Of a stretch of DNA of 64,000 bases, positions 1 to 11,997 are shown piece by piece; position 1 is the stretch's first letter; the number at the start of each line of letters is the position of its first letter. The stretch is from Sphagnum compactum. Taxonomy: Eukaryota; Bryophyta; Sphagnopsida; Sphagnales. Under the pieces are notes generated by a model, which saw only the letters and a list, made by a program, of their open reading frames with translations, was not told where the DNA came from and did no database searches. A program made the position numbers and the translations under genes. The stretch is from NCBI GenBank assembly GCA_965153455.1, contig OZ234493.1:10034213-10098212 (forward strand), written 5' to 3'.

Positions 1-1074
1 AATTTAGGAGAAGAGCTTGAAGACTTACTTTGTCAATGGTTGATGTAGAGATGTTGTTATAGACCAAATTGTTGGAATCTCCATTGAAGCTATAGATGCT
101 TCAATTAGAAGAGTGCCTCAATGAATGCAATAACAATCAATAGCAACAATGTCATGAACACCAAAACTCTGAAGGAGCAAGAAGACCTCAAAGGCCACAT
201 TTAGACAACTTAAACAACTCACACCTCAAACCTCCAACCTCACACATTCACATTCATAGTGCTTCACAAACCTTCATAAACCTTCATAAACCTTCACAGA
301 CCTTAGACCTAAGTAGACCTCAAACCTTAGATAAAAACGTTGAACGCTTATGTAATGATATCAGCAGCTACAGCTTTGTAGCAATTTGACATGCCATAAG
401 GGATGAGCTACAACCAATACTGGGTGCATGCAGCAAATTTGGAAATACAAAACTCTCAAGTGGGAACTAATCGCCTATAGCGTACTCACAAGTTGCTAAT
501 GCAACAACAAGTGACAATAATAGGAGTTTCGCTATTAATGTTGCAACAACAAAGGTCCATGACACATTGTTGCCACATTTGCAGCAAGAGGACAAATTAC
601 TCGAGAGATTCTAGAGAATCATCATATTCTTCACATGACAGTCACCTTTGTTTCTACTAGAATGATACCCACAGGAACCAATCCACTTCACAATAGTGAT
701 AAATCAAAGGTCATTCCTTGACCAAAATCAACAGTTCAAATTTATTTTTTCTTACCACCATGCTCAAGTCCTCTTATCCAAATGAAACCAAAAAAATCGT
801 TCAAACGTTTTGATCCAAGTCAAAGTCCAAAATTTGGAGCTAAAAAGAGGAACTTGGTAACTATGTTGTAGATATAGTTAGAGAACAACAACAAATTTGA
901 TCCCTGGGGGGTGGGGGAATGAGTACTAGTTTTTTGACTGGGAGAATAAGAAGAAACAATTGAACTTCATTAGGAGATTACAATTTCTTCTTCCAAGAGA
1001 TTTAAAGAGCACCTCAAACGCAATGTGTTATGGTGAAAGGGTTTTGTGAACATTGACATGTGGGTGAAAGATCA
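1..1074. other. AT-rich stretch without a recognisable gene
   Basis: I see no supported reading frame here. Positions 178-345 hold loosely repeated words of the kind acctcaaacc, cttcataaacc and ccttagacct, which foreshadow the clearer tandem array just downstream. The rest looks like unstructured, decayed intergenic DNA. Confidence 0.5.
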
Positions 1075-1445
1075 GACCTCACAAAGAGCGCTAAACGTTT
1101 AGACCTCAGACTTCACAAAAAATGACGATTGCTAAAACCTTAAACTTCATAAAAAGTGATGAGTGCTTAGACCTCAAACTTCACAATGAACGCTTAGATG
1201 TTAAACCTTAGAGAAAACGTTCTGACTTTAAACTTCAGACTTCACAAAAAGAACATTTAGAGCACAAACCTCACAAAGAGAATGCTCAAAGCTCAAACCT
1301 CACAAAGAGAGGGCTCAAAGCTTAGACCTCAAACTTCATTAGACTTCTGACCTTTGATCTTGCATAGAGATACCTTGAACCGCAGACCTCTAACTTCAAA
1401 CAAAAAACTTCACACTTCAAACCGCTAACCTTAGACCTTCAAACT
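1075..1445. repeat. Degenerate tandem array of ~30-35 bp units
   Basis: The phrase 'gacctcaaacttcacaaa' and variants such as 'caaacctcacaaagag' and 'cttcataaaaagtga' recur about every 30-35 bases, alternating with a 'gctcaaagctt/cgcttagacc' phrase. Units are diverged and indel-rich, so this is an old minisatellite. No reading frame spans it. The looser repeats at 178-345 probably belong to the same array. Confidence 0.7.
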
Positions 1446-1639
1446 TTGTTGCAAAAAATCACAAATCATAAGGAGCACAAAGTTGACAGAGGACATGCAT
1501 TTTGCACATTACACTCAGAGCTTTGCCAACAAAACTTTTGGACTTCGCAAAGTGTAAAACACTAAACCCTAAATGCCATGAGCTCCATCTCCATCCAACC
1601 CTAACTCTAATCTCCAAACCCTAACCAATTATACATCGA

Positions 1640-2400
1640 ATGCACTACATATCCACACTATGCATATTTGGGCATATTCATGAGTGCCTAGATGTGCATA
1701 CTGGTATGGGCAATTCCTGCCTGGATATGCATGAGCGCTTTATGCCGGATATGTATAAGGACAAATATTTGAAAAAAACCAAATTCTGGATATGGCTACA
1801 TGCATATCCGGGAACTATCCAGGTTCATATCCACAATTTTTGATATATCCGGGCAACACAGGTTCTAACCTGCAAAACTGAGTGCCTGCCCAACACTGTT
1901 TGGGTGCAGTGTTGGGTGGGTACCACTTTGGCGGGTAAGAACCGGTGATCATGATTAGTAAGAACTGGATCAAGACCAAGACTGATTTTTCAGACCTGGA
2001 ACCACAATGTCCGGGTTTAAGGACTGGACCCGGAACCAAGTTCCCAGCTATGTATGTGCGTATGGAGCCCGAACTGTGAGACCCATCTAATTGTCAAAAA
2101 CCCATCTAATTGTCAAAACATGAAACGTGACTAGAACCGGAGATTGAGCAGTGGTTATCCACCAGTTCAAGTGCAGGTTAGTAAGAACCGGATCCAAAGC
2201 AGGACTGATTTTCAAAAACCCCAAATCAAAACCAGAAATGTTTTTGGAAGAACCGGGCCCAGAACTGGATTGCCAGGTCCGGCCCATCCACGTGTGGAAC
2301 CAGAACTGGAACTGAGAGACCCGTTCCAAGCTTTCAAAAGAAACGGAACCGGAGGTTCTTCATAAAAAGTAAAAGAACGGGGGGCCCAACACTGGTTGGA
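1640..2400. repeat. Dispersed accggttc-type repeat, copy 1
   Basis: This segment is built from recurring phrases such as 'gaaccggatccaa', 'aagactgattttcag', 'ggttcttactaacc' and 'cccaacactg'. It contains a partial internal duplication: the 'agtaagaactggatcaagaccaagactgatttt' type phrase near 1958 recurs in variant form near 2180. Diverged relatives with the same vocabulary lie at about 5730-5990, 47110-47360, 51970-52135 and 56930-57090. Short open frames here appear on both strands and have no protein-like features. Its class is unknown; it could be an old MITE or LTR fragment. Confidence 0.55.
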
Positions 2401-3300
2401 AGGTTACCAGATTCTCAAAGCAAAGGTTTATTTTTTCCTTCAACAAAAGCACGGTGGTGGTTGACATGGCTCTTTTAAGGATATGATTTTGGGAAGTGTG
2501 GGGGTGGGGGGACAAGCCTACCCCACACCCACCACAAACCTTGGGCCCACAACTCCTTACAAGGTGACTTTTAAGGTTTTAGAGCCCCAACTGCAGGGCT
2601 AATGTCGGCTTGGCACACTGAAATTCGGCACTAACCTAAAGCTACTTCTGAAAACCTGGAACACTTTCCCCAAAGCACATCATGATTCACCTATACCAGT
2701 ATCTATCCAATACCCACCAAAATACAACAACAAAACCAAAAGCAACCCCAGGGAATTTATTTTTTAAATTCAAATTTTTTAAAAATAAAAATATATAGCT
2801 ATATATATATATACATATAAAGAAAAATCAATGAATGGGAGAGAAAGAGAGAGGATGCTGGGGCACACCAAGTCAAGAATTGTTTTCTAAAAAAATTTAA
2901 ATACCTACCCAAAGTCTGCCAATCACACTAAAATATTGTATCCTATTTATTGCTATTGCTAATAGGTAATACTAATTATAAATATTTTAAATTTGACCAA
3001 TTACCTTTATGTGGAGAGATTTAGGAATCGTACCCTAAAAGTCCTAACTCCTAACCTAATCATGAAGAAGATAGTGAATTGGATTTGATGGCATGGAATA
3101 ATTTGCTAGAGGGCCATCCAGCTCTTTTTAGGGGGTGTATTTATTTGTTCAAAGTGTTTGTTTGTTGGGGGACCGGATAAAAATGGTTGAAGACATGAGA
3201 GTGAGTGTCAGGCAACAACAGCATGGGCCCATGTGGTCCCATCAAATTATGTCATCAGTTCACTTCCTAAACGAAGGTATCGTTGGGGGATGCAAAGGTA
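2401..3300. other. No gene seen
   Basis: AT-rich sequence with short homopolymer runs and an alternating AT tract near 2790-2818. I see no supported gene, terminal inverted repeat or tandem structure. Confidence 0.45.
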
Positions 3301-3310
3301 TTTTTGTGTT

Positions 3311-3390
3311 GGGGGGGGGGGGGGGGGGGGGGGTTAGTTGGTGGTGGCGTGTGGGACTCCAACCCCCCTCCCCCCCCCCCCCCCCCCCCC
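3311..3390. repeat. Poly-G tract facing a poly-C tract
   Basis: A run of 23 G (3311-3333) is followed 36 bases later by a short C run and a 21-base C run (3370-3390). On one strand this could form a G/C hairpin, and each tract could form a G-quadruplex. The two overlapping frames reading Gly or Pro runs here are artefacts of the homopolymers. Tracts of this length are also classic places for sequencing or assembly error, so exact lengths should not be trusted. Confidence 0.85.
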
Positions 3391-4956
3391 GCTCCCAAAG
3401 AATTTTTTTTGACAAAGGAGTACAAGAGCTTACCTAAGTTATCAATAGGTAATCGACTCATAGGTATTTGTAAGGTAAAGCACTTGAAGAAATTTTTTAG
3501 TGTATTTGGAGGGCACATATTTTCTCAAGAAGGGGATGGGCCACGGCTGCCCTTTCTCACTCAGAAAGTTTAGGCTTTTTAATAGCCAAAAGACCCCCCA
3601 AAAAGATCCCAAAGTGAGAGAGACACACACACACAATGTGATTTTGGTGAGTTTGCTTCCAAAATTTCCAATTTGTTCAAGTACAACAACTAATTAGTCA
3701 GTATTGAACCTGGCCCAAAATCATTCGGTTGGTCTATGTTTTTTAATTTGGATGACCTTTTTGAAAAGTCCTCCCATCAGTGCCATGGCCATGGACACCT
3801 TAATGGCCTCCTCTTTTAACCTTTTGTGTCATCATGTGGTTGTCAAAATGGTGGACAAACAAACATAAAAATGGGGCCTTCTAAAAGAATTAGTGCCCCC
3901 CATCCCCCATCCTTCCCCCCCAAACTTTAACTTTTTCGCAAGAAGAGCACCCAATGATCATAGCCTTACAAACAGAGATGTTTTGCATTTTAAACTGAAT
4001 TTGTAAGGGTGACACGCCAGGTAAAGCACAATGCCCGTGAGCTTCACTGAATGTGTGCCCAATTCCAGTAAAGATCACAACTGTGCTACAGTAAGATGAC
4101 CCAGAAGCGCGCTTTGCAAATTTTGTAAAGCCCATGGAGGGGGTAGGCAAGCTTTACGAAAACCATAGTCCTACACATGAATTGGATGAATTTTTTAATC
4201 CCATAACACAGTATCTGAATGCACTAACCAAAAAAAAAAGGCTCGGTCTGTACTGTCATGTGTCAAACACTAGAAGGACTTCTTTTCTTTTCTTTTCTTT
4301 TCCTTTTTTTTTCTTTCCTTTTTTCCCACTATGGTGCCAAAGTGAATTGTGTATAAACTTTTACAAGGCTGCTTAGAGAAGGTACTCAATGAAGAATTTT
4401 AAAAGAATGAACAAGGGTAGAATGGCTTTGAGAAGGGATCAAATTTTTTTGGGGGTCTCTTTTTCCTTTTCTTTTGCTTGGGGTGGCAACCACCATCCAC
4501 CATGTCCCAGTAGCAAATTAACCTCAAATTTTCACAACAATTTTTATTTTTTTCTTCCAATAATTTAAAGGTGAACACAGCTGTAGAATATGGTATCTTC
4601 TTACTATACGTCAGGTTTGGAAGGGCCACAAAACTGTCCGTCCGTCCAAGCGTAGACCTTTTGTTTTCAGATAATTGATTCACAGGGATTCCCAGAATTG
4701 TATATATGAATAACGGTTCCTTAGGGAAGAATTGGGAAATAATAAATATAGGAAGTGTTGTGAACTGTGCATGGTTTCTTGGGTCTTCAAACTATAGCTT
4801 CAATGTCTTTGGGGATGATTTATGGCAAATCTTTGGGAAAATAAATTGTGTGTGACATGTATTCTCTTTTCAATTTTGTGACAGAGAAAATTTCCCCAAA
4901 TAAATAGCAAAATTAGAGGAATTTACAAGAGAAAACACATTTTTCCACAATTTTTC

Positions 4957-4959
<3 letters not shown>

Positions 4960-4993
<34 letters not shown>
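4960..4993. repeat. (CT)n microsatellite
   Basis: A run of about 17 CT dinucleotides is followed directly by a short CA-rich tail (cacacatacacaca). It is the longest clean dinucleotide repeat in the window. It encodes the artificial Arg-Glu run seen on the minus strand. Confidence 0.95.
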
Positions 4994-4998
<5 letters not shown>

Positions 4999-4999
4999 T

Positions 5000-7900
5000 A
5001 CACACAAATGAAACAAAATTGTCCAGAAAAAATCATTGATTGTGCATGTTTTTTGGGTTTGCAAACTATATCTTCAATGGCTCTTGGGACATTGTTTTTT
5101 TCCTAGTGAAGGTTTGTTTGCAAATAATTAAAGAAACACGAAAGTAATATGAAAAGTTGTGCATTTTTGGTAAATCTTTGATGTCTTTGGGGTTGGAGAC
5201 AAAATGTGGCAAGAATGTTTTGATCCCCTTTACTCTTAGCAAGCTGTCTCCAATCCTAGTCGTGTCTAGAAAACAAAATTCTAGTCGTTGAAGCACACAC
5301 CTTCCAAGGTCCCCACTCCCTTTGTTAATTTGGACAACGACATGGCAATGATTTGGAGTGGTCGGGACCACTATTGGGCGGTTCTCACTTTTGAGATGGA
5401 ACCTCCTGTTCAGGTTCTTTGACAAGTAGAGAACCATTGATCATGGGTATTGCAAACTTTTGAAAATTATTAAACCTATGGTCATGGGTATGAAATGGGT
5501 CAAAGAACTACCATGATTTCGAACTTGAGTATGAAATTGCAAAAAATTGCACATATATTATATTTTGAGGATGAGCTATGACATTCAATCAACACATTCC
5601 TTCACTTACAGGCCTAAAATTCTCAAGTCCTATAACCAACAAATCCTACCATAACTTTATCCATAACACAACAAACAGAGGCTAGATGATGATCCAATTC
5701 ATCAAAAATGACCATAGAAGACCTGGCTGCCCTTTATACAACCCACCCTTCTCCACAGGTTTTACAATGGGTTTGGGTACCTTTACCTGCCTTAGTTGCC
5801 TCTCACAAATAGGTCAGGTTCTCCAAAAAACATTCAAAGTGAGAACCCCAGTTTGGTTCAATTGTCAGATCCCAACAAACCAGTTTGGTTCTTTGATTTT
5901 TTGAGAACCGCCAATGAAGAAGGTTCCATACATGCAACCCTTACCCACTAGTTGTTTTGGTAAAAAGGAGAGAACTGCCCAGCATTGGTCAGGAGTCAGG
6001 ACCCCCACACATTAGTTTCTCTATCTTAACTCTGATAAATCAAACAGTTTCACATCAACATGAAATTTGCATGGTGCTAAGCACAATGCATGTGTAACCT
6101 GGATCCCCTGAAAACAATTGTATGAATAGAGAAGGGTCGCGAAGGGGTAGATTCTCGCGGGAACTAGGGGATCATATGGGACCATATGGAACCATAGGGG
6201 ACCAACAAGTGAGCTTAGTGTTAGCATAATTTCAAGCGTTACAAGGAAGAACCAAAACCTTGGCAAAGGGAAGAGATGAACCAAGTGAGAGCTTTGGCTC
6301 TTGTCATCATAGCATTCCCCTCAATTCTCAATAGACATCTTCGTTACAAAATGGATGGTTCAAACTATTAAGGATATTTAATCCTAAAACTTCATTATAT
6401 AAAGTAGGTTCAATGAATGTAATTAATGATAGTACTTGGGAAAAAGTGAAATTATCAAATCAAAACTCCAATGTTTCGTCCTTTAACAAGATATTGGGAT
6501 AATTTTCACCACCAAAAACTAGTCTTCCTCTTTGTTGACTATGGAAGTAAAATATTGTCTATGTTAATTGGAGTTAAAATACAGATGGATCTTCAAAATG
6601 AAGCTTTATGAGCAACAAGTGTTTTTATTTGACAAGGTTCATTGACAACCACTTTTTCTTCCATACAACTTTGATGTATGGTGTACATTAAAGATCTAAA
6701 GTATTACTTTTGAAATTATTCTTTTCGTATCATGGCATATGACATATTTTTCATGCCATCTTATAAATTTGTATAAATAGATCACAAATAGATAAAAATT
6801 AAAATGATAAACATGCGGTGGACATCATGTGTGCAATTTCAAAGTTCATTTTTGTTTAGCATTGGTGAGAGGGAAAATCCCTTGTGATAGTGAAAATCCT
6901 TTGGTTATACATAGGTAGATAGAGCATGAAAACTAGGATTTGGGAAGTTGGATCAAGTTATTTAACTCATGTATATATATATAAGATCTTCCCTCAATAC
7001 GGATGCATACCTATGTACTTCATCTCTTCCATGACATTTTATTTTTTTAACGACTGTGTTATTTTTTCCAAATCATTTACAATTCAGAATTTTGATGATT
7101 TTAGCAATTGTTTTGAACGAACTCAAGGATTAACAAACAAACAATCTACTTCCTTGGTCAATAGAAGTGCATGAGGCTCTATTCCATAAATTTCACATTT
7201 CACAATTTTTTGGGATCATTCAAGAGAGATGAGGGTGGACTGTGGCTATGGTCATAATCTCCCTACCCTCTTCTCACGTAAGAGTTATTCCCTTCATATA
7301 AACATTATTTCAAATTGTTTTTTTATCTATTAACTATATCCTACTTTCATAATATGCCCACATTGGTCCCATACGCTTTATCAACATTAGATATCTCCAT
7401 TGGAATCTTGATGCAAGTTGAACAAATAACTCATCACACAATGCCCTTCACGATAAGTTCAAACTGAAATCTTCCTATGTCTTGGATCTAGAACTTCTCA
7501 TCTAGATGCATGCACTTTTATGAAACATGCCCATCCATCACATGCACAAATAATATTCCAAATGTCACTCACACATTGGGTCAACTTTGACCTAAGATTT
7601 TATGCACAAATCCTACACCCATGCATAGCCTCTTTCCTATGGCTAAAGCCAACAAAACAACTCATTTGAGAGTCTCCTTTACATTCTCCTACAAATTCTG
7701 CTCAAGTTATTAATTACATTGATCAAAGAAAATATGTTTGTAGCCCTCTACATACTATTTATTACATTTCAAGATTGAGAAGTTTTGGGAAAAACCTTTT
7801 TACTCTTGCCCATGGAATTGAAGGATTGATTGTTCATCATTGCTTTTCAATTTAAAGAACCAATTTATTTTTTCCCTGTGTTAGAAGAAAATTTAGACCC

Positions 7901-10550
7901 TTTTTGAAAAACAAAAAACTTTCAATTTGAAGCCCTTCTTCATACTTGGTTGGCAAACTTTACATGTACTTCTTTTAAATTGCATGAAAGCCAAACTAGT
8001 ACAATGTTGTGTTTTTAAAGCACTCCTTCACACCCTTATGTTGAAACCTATGTTTATGTTTGTTGTAAAAATTGTCATGTTATGCAATGGACAAGTTGGA
8101 GGCGATTTCATTTCTCACTTGCTAATTATGTATGTGCATTTCCTACATTTTTTCAATTCTAAGTTTTCTTTTGCCACATCATTTAGCCAACCACCTCCAT
8201 CATTAGTATTGTCAAGTGGTTGTTGTTATTTGAATATCCAAGAACGGGTTCTTAACCATGTCTATATACAACCAAAATAATTAATATTATTAGTACCATA
8301 CTATTTTTTAGGTCTAGAAAGAATTTAAATTTCATCATTTTAAACAAGTGTCTAATATTTTAGAAATTAATTGTTGAAATGCCAAAATTTAAAGATTACT
8401 TCCTTAAATTTCAGGAATTTTGGCTAAGTTTTAATGGTGTTTAAACTTTCTATTACATTACATCACATTCTTCTTCTCTTGAGTGGTGTTTTCTTTTGGC
8501 AAAATGTTTTTTTTCAATTAAAAGAAATGGATTTCAAAGCCCTTCCTTAAATCTAAGCCTTAAAAAATACAAAATTCACATAAATCTTAGGCCATTGATC
8601 TCTTGTGTAATCCACAAATGTTGATTAAGGTCAGCTGCTTTTAGCCCATGACTTGAAGCATCACAAGGGAGTGTAACCATTGTCATAATTAGAAGCTACC
8701 ATTGTAGCTAGCCATCACAGTGGTAGAAGAGGGTTTCACCAAAGATGAATACTATGTAAAGCAAGTTGTAGCCATCATTTTGTGATCCCCTTTCAAAACT
8801 TTTCATCACCTTCCATCACCTTTAGTAATGAAGGCAGCATGTAGAAGGAGGTGATTTTTGCCATCAATAAATTTTTAAAGGTTTTAAGATCTTTTCTTCT
8901 TTGAAGTTTATTGCTTAGTTCAAGAGTTGAATATCGATATGCACATTGCACTTTCCAAGCCATTCACTATTGTGAAGATAAAAGGTTTTACGTAACCTAA
9001 AGCTTGCAAAGGAACTTTAAAGCATGAAACTTGTTACATGTAACTTGCTAGATTTTAGAACTTTCAAGGCTCAAGCTTCAAAGCCTATCGCCATTTAGTC
9101 TAATAGATGACTATTGAATTTGAATGGCTTTTGCTTTTATTGATGGTTGATGATAAATAACACTAAAGTCTAACAAACTTGTTGAACAATTTGCAACAAT
9201 GAACTACAATAGGCATTTGACAAACTCCAAGCTCCATTGAATTCCTTCAAATAGTCAACCATCAAATCTCAAGTTGACAACTTGTAAATTCCATGGAATT
9301 AAGCAAAAGGTTTCATAAGTTACAAAATTTGAGCTTACTACTTCATGCACAATGCATATTAAGTTTGCAATTTTGCACATAGCTACTAGCAACACATGCT
9401 TGTGATTTTTATGCACAATTCTTTTTTATCAATCTTGTCATTTAAACAAGTTTTTTTTGGGTTTTTTGTGGTTTTTCATGGTCCTTTATCTTGAAGGTTT
9501 TCTAAGTTCTAACTATTTACAAACATTATTTCTTGTAGTAGTGGCACCCTTGAAACCACTAGTAAATTTTTGTTACAATTTTTTTATATTGATAAACTTC
9601 CACCTTTAAGGTCCAATATGTGCTTCAGCAAACAAATCCTTTGCATTGCTAGCTTGAGCAAATTTGCATCCTCAAAATTTACTATTCCAACCTTTAAAAA
9701 TCTCATGATTGAGCTATAAAGATTTTTTTTAAAAAGCAAACCAAATATGATTATCATCACAAATTCCAAGATATTTGTGTTGTTAAATACATTGGGTAAA
9801 AAATGTTGTGGTTGAGGATGGATTCATTTCTATAATAAGGTGCAAAGTATGTACACAAATAAAACATAAGGAAAAACTTTTGGTCTTAAAGATGGAATTT
9901 CTCTTCAAACATGCAAGTAAGAGGAAGGCAAAATCATGGTGTGGTAATTGGAAAATGGTATTTTATGAAAGACTTAGCACATGTTAAAATGAAATCCTAT
10001 ATGCAAGCTTAGCTCATGATTATGTTTTGACTCAATTGAATACTATAGAAGCTTTTGTAATTTACTTGTATTTTGTAGCTTCTAAATGAAGGATGTGCTA
10101 TGATTGACTACAAGAGCACGAAGTCCTTGTTCAAGTAGTAGTGAGTCAAAAATTATTCACACAAGCATTAAAGTGATAGTTCAAGGTAGAGCATGGTTGA
10201 ACACATGCACAATATGATGTTGGATGCCACTTTATGAACTATGGCATAAGCTAAGTTTATGTCAATTTCTTATGAAGTTACAAGTATTGACGACCAAACA
10301 TTGGCAAGTGTCCATGTTTGTGTTTTGTGTAGGATTGATGTAGGATTCCTAGGGAAGTCAATACTTTTATATCTTAGGAAACAATTGAAGTAAAAAGGTA
10401 TTTTTTAATTTTCTATGAAAGAATGGCATATTTTGAATATATTTTAAGTATATCCTAAATATATTTTAAATTCATTTTCATAATGAATTATAAACACCTT
10501 ATTTACATTTAAATAAATTAATTTATACACTTTAAATTGTAATAGAAAAA
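5000..10550. other. Long AT-rich region without a supported gene
   Basis: I read both strands and found only short open frames without motifs. At 5730-5990 there is a diverged relative of the accggttc-type repeat, with phrases such as cccagtttggttc and gagaaccgcc. At 7927-8280 an open frame of 117 codons exists, but its composition (long hydrophobic runs of Leu, Phe and Cys from AT-rich DNA) does not match a family I recognise. The remainder looks like ancient decayed repeat DNA. Confidence 0.45.
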
Positions 10551-10554
10551 ATGC

Positions 10555-10860
10555 CACATGTCATTTAGTCATTTATGTATAGTTGCAAATATAGTTGCAA
10601 AAGCAACTTAGTTATCAACCATCAATGGATGCACCCATAATGGATGACATATGTTCACATTTCATCAATATTTTAATCTAAACTTATAGTTGTCACACAT
10701 TGTAGTTGCATGTATGATTAAAATTTGGATTTGTTAAAATTTAGTCGTATATGCAATTATAAACACTTGCAACCAAGGTGCCACATAAGATTGGTATAAA
10801 TGTAGTCACAAATTGAGTTGTTTTGGACATTGGTTGCATATTAATCATAAACATATGGTC
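10555..10860. repeat. Possible CACTA subterminal-type sequence
   Basis: This stretch repeats words such as tagttgca, gttgcaa, gccacatg and ttagtcgtatatgcaatt. The same vocabulary (gcaacta, gtcgcata, gccacat) fills the ends of the CACTA-type element at 41069-42380. It lies directly upstream of the hAT-like remnant. No clear terminal CACTA boundary is visible, so this is a resemblance only. Confidence 0.35.
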
Positions 10861-10869
10861 TAAATGGAC

Positions 10870-11997
10870 AAGATTACTTCTAGTGATTGCATATCGCACC
10901 AACATGGTTATGCAAACACTGAACAAGCTACCATTTGTACTAAATTACAAGGGCTCCTCCAAACCCTTCATTCTTATTTCAAGATGAATCCTAAGGAATC
11001 ATCTTGGATTCCAAAACTTGCTAAATTAATGAAGATTGAAGGAAATAAAACCTTGAAAAATGTGTGTATTCAATGGATTTCCATGTTGTCACCTACAAGG
11101 ATGGTCTTGGAACAATATTGCACCCTTTTGATGGAAGTGGCACTTGATTCCCCTATAAAAACCAAGGCAATAACCAACCTTCAAATAGTGGTTGATGTGG
11201 AGGTAAGATTAGGTTTGTCATATATTTTTCCCTTGTCTATTATTTTATCAAATTCAACAAACTATGGCATGTTTTTATGTGTGACTTTGTGGCTACAATG
11301 AAAAATTGTCAAGGGGAATTATATGCAATATATTTTGACCCTACTATTACTTTTAGGTCCCTTCTTTTCCATTAGTTCAATTCTTTAGTGGATGTTCAAC
11401 ATGAAGGCATCCTTATCCAATGGATCATGAACTCAATCACCTCAATTTAAATCACCTTGCTTTTGAATGTCAAACTCAACACATTTGGGCTAAACACCAA
11501 GATGTGAATATTAAGGTGATTTATTGGGTGACAAGGGTTGTTTGTGTAGGTGTGGTTGATATTATGAAACAAGAATTTTCACAAGCATCATTGTCCTTGG
11601 TTGTAGGATTATAGTCAAGGTTTCCCATAGAACAATTCATGAATGTATGAAGGATAGTTTATCCCCAATATTGGTTAAAAGAGGATGTTGATTTTAGCAA
11701 GCATATCAAGATTTTAAAAAGAATTAAATGACAAAGCAAAAATACATCAATGGCACAATGGTCGAACCACCCCTATTGAATGTTCATCATCTTCCTTGTT
11801 TAAATTATCAATGAAGAATAATGCCAAATATGTCTTAAACCTCCTTTGGATTTGAATATCATTGTCAAGTAGTGGCATAATTTCAAATCTTCCTAGGTTT
11901 TCCTCATGAAAATGCTTGAGTATTTTAAGATTGTAGAGATTGTTATTGCCCAATTGATAAGTTTAATCGAGGATAAAATGTGTGTTTGCTAAGAGAA
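10870..11997 (+). pseudogene. hAT-like transposase, decayed C-terminal two thirds
   Basis: Read across several frames, this stretch gives an ordered series of blocks I recognise from hAT-like transposases: a Tyr-Arg-Thr-Asn..Gln-Thr-Leu block (about 10889), a block ending in TLKNVCIQWISML (to about 11090), an acidic DVEVRLGL block (about 11195), a CDFVATMKNCQGELYA block (about 11284), NHLNLNHLAFE (about 11440), VYPQYWLKEDVDFSKH (about 11660), SLFKLSMKNNAK (about 11800), and a final KMLEYFKIVEIVIAQL block (about 11910). The last matches the place of the hAT dimerisation region. Frames change several times and stops interrupt it, so it is dead. The longest intact piece is 10864-11301. No N-terminal BED zinc finger, TIR or 8-bp duplication was found. 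Block recognition rests on memory of the family, not a search. Confidence 0.82.

Noticed and set aside
1560-1630. aaccctaa words resembling plant telomere repeats (also near 34300)
   Set aside because: Only scattered single or double units, not a telomeric array; such words are common in plant DNA.
3135-3573. Overlapping frames with Gly and Pro runs
   Set aside because: Produced by the poly-G/poly-C tracts, on several frames and both strands.
7927-8280. 117-codon open frame that vaguely recalls a pentatricopeptide repeat protein
   Set aside because: Only a DFISHLLIMY-like stretch fits; the spacing and other PPR positions do not, and the composition is that of AT-rich random DNA.
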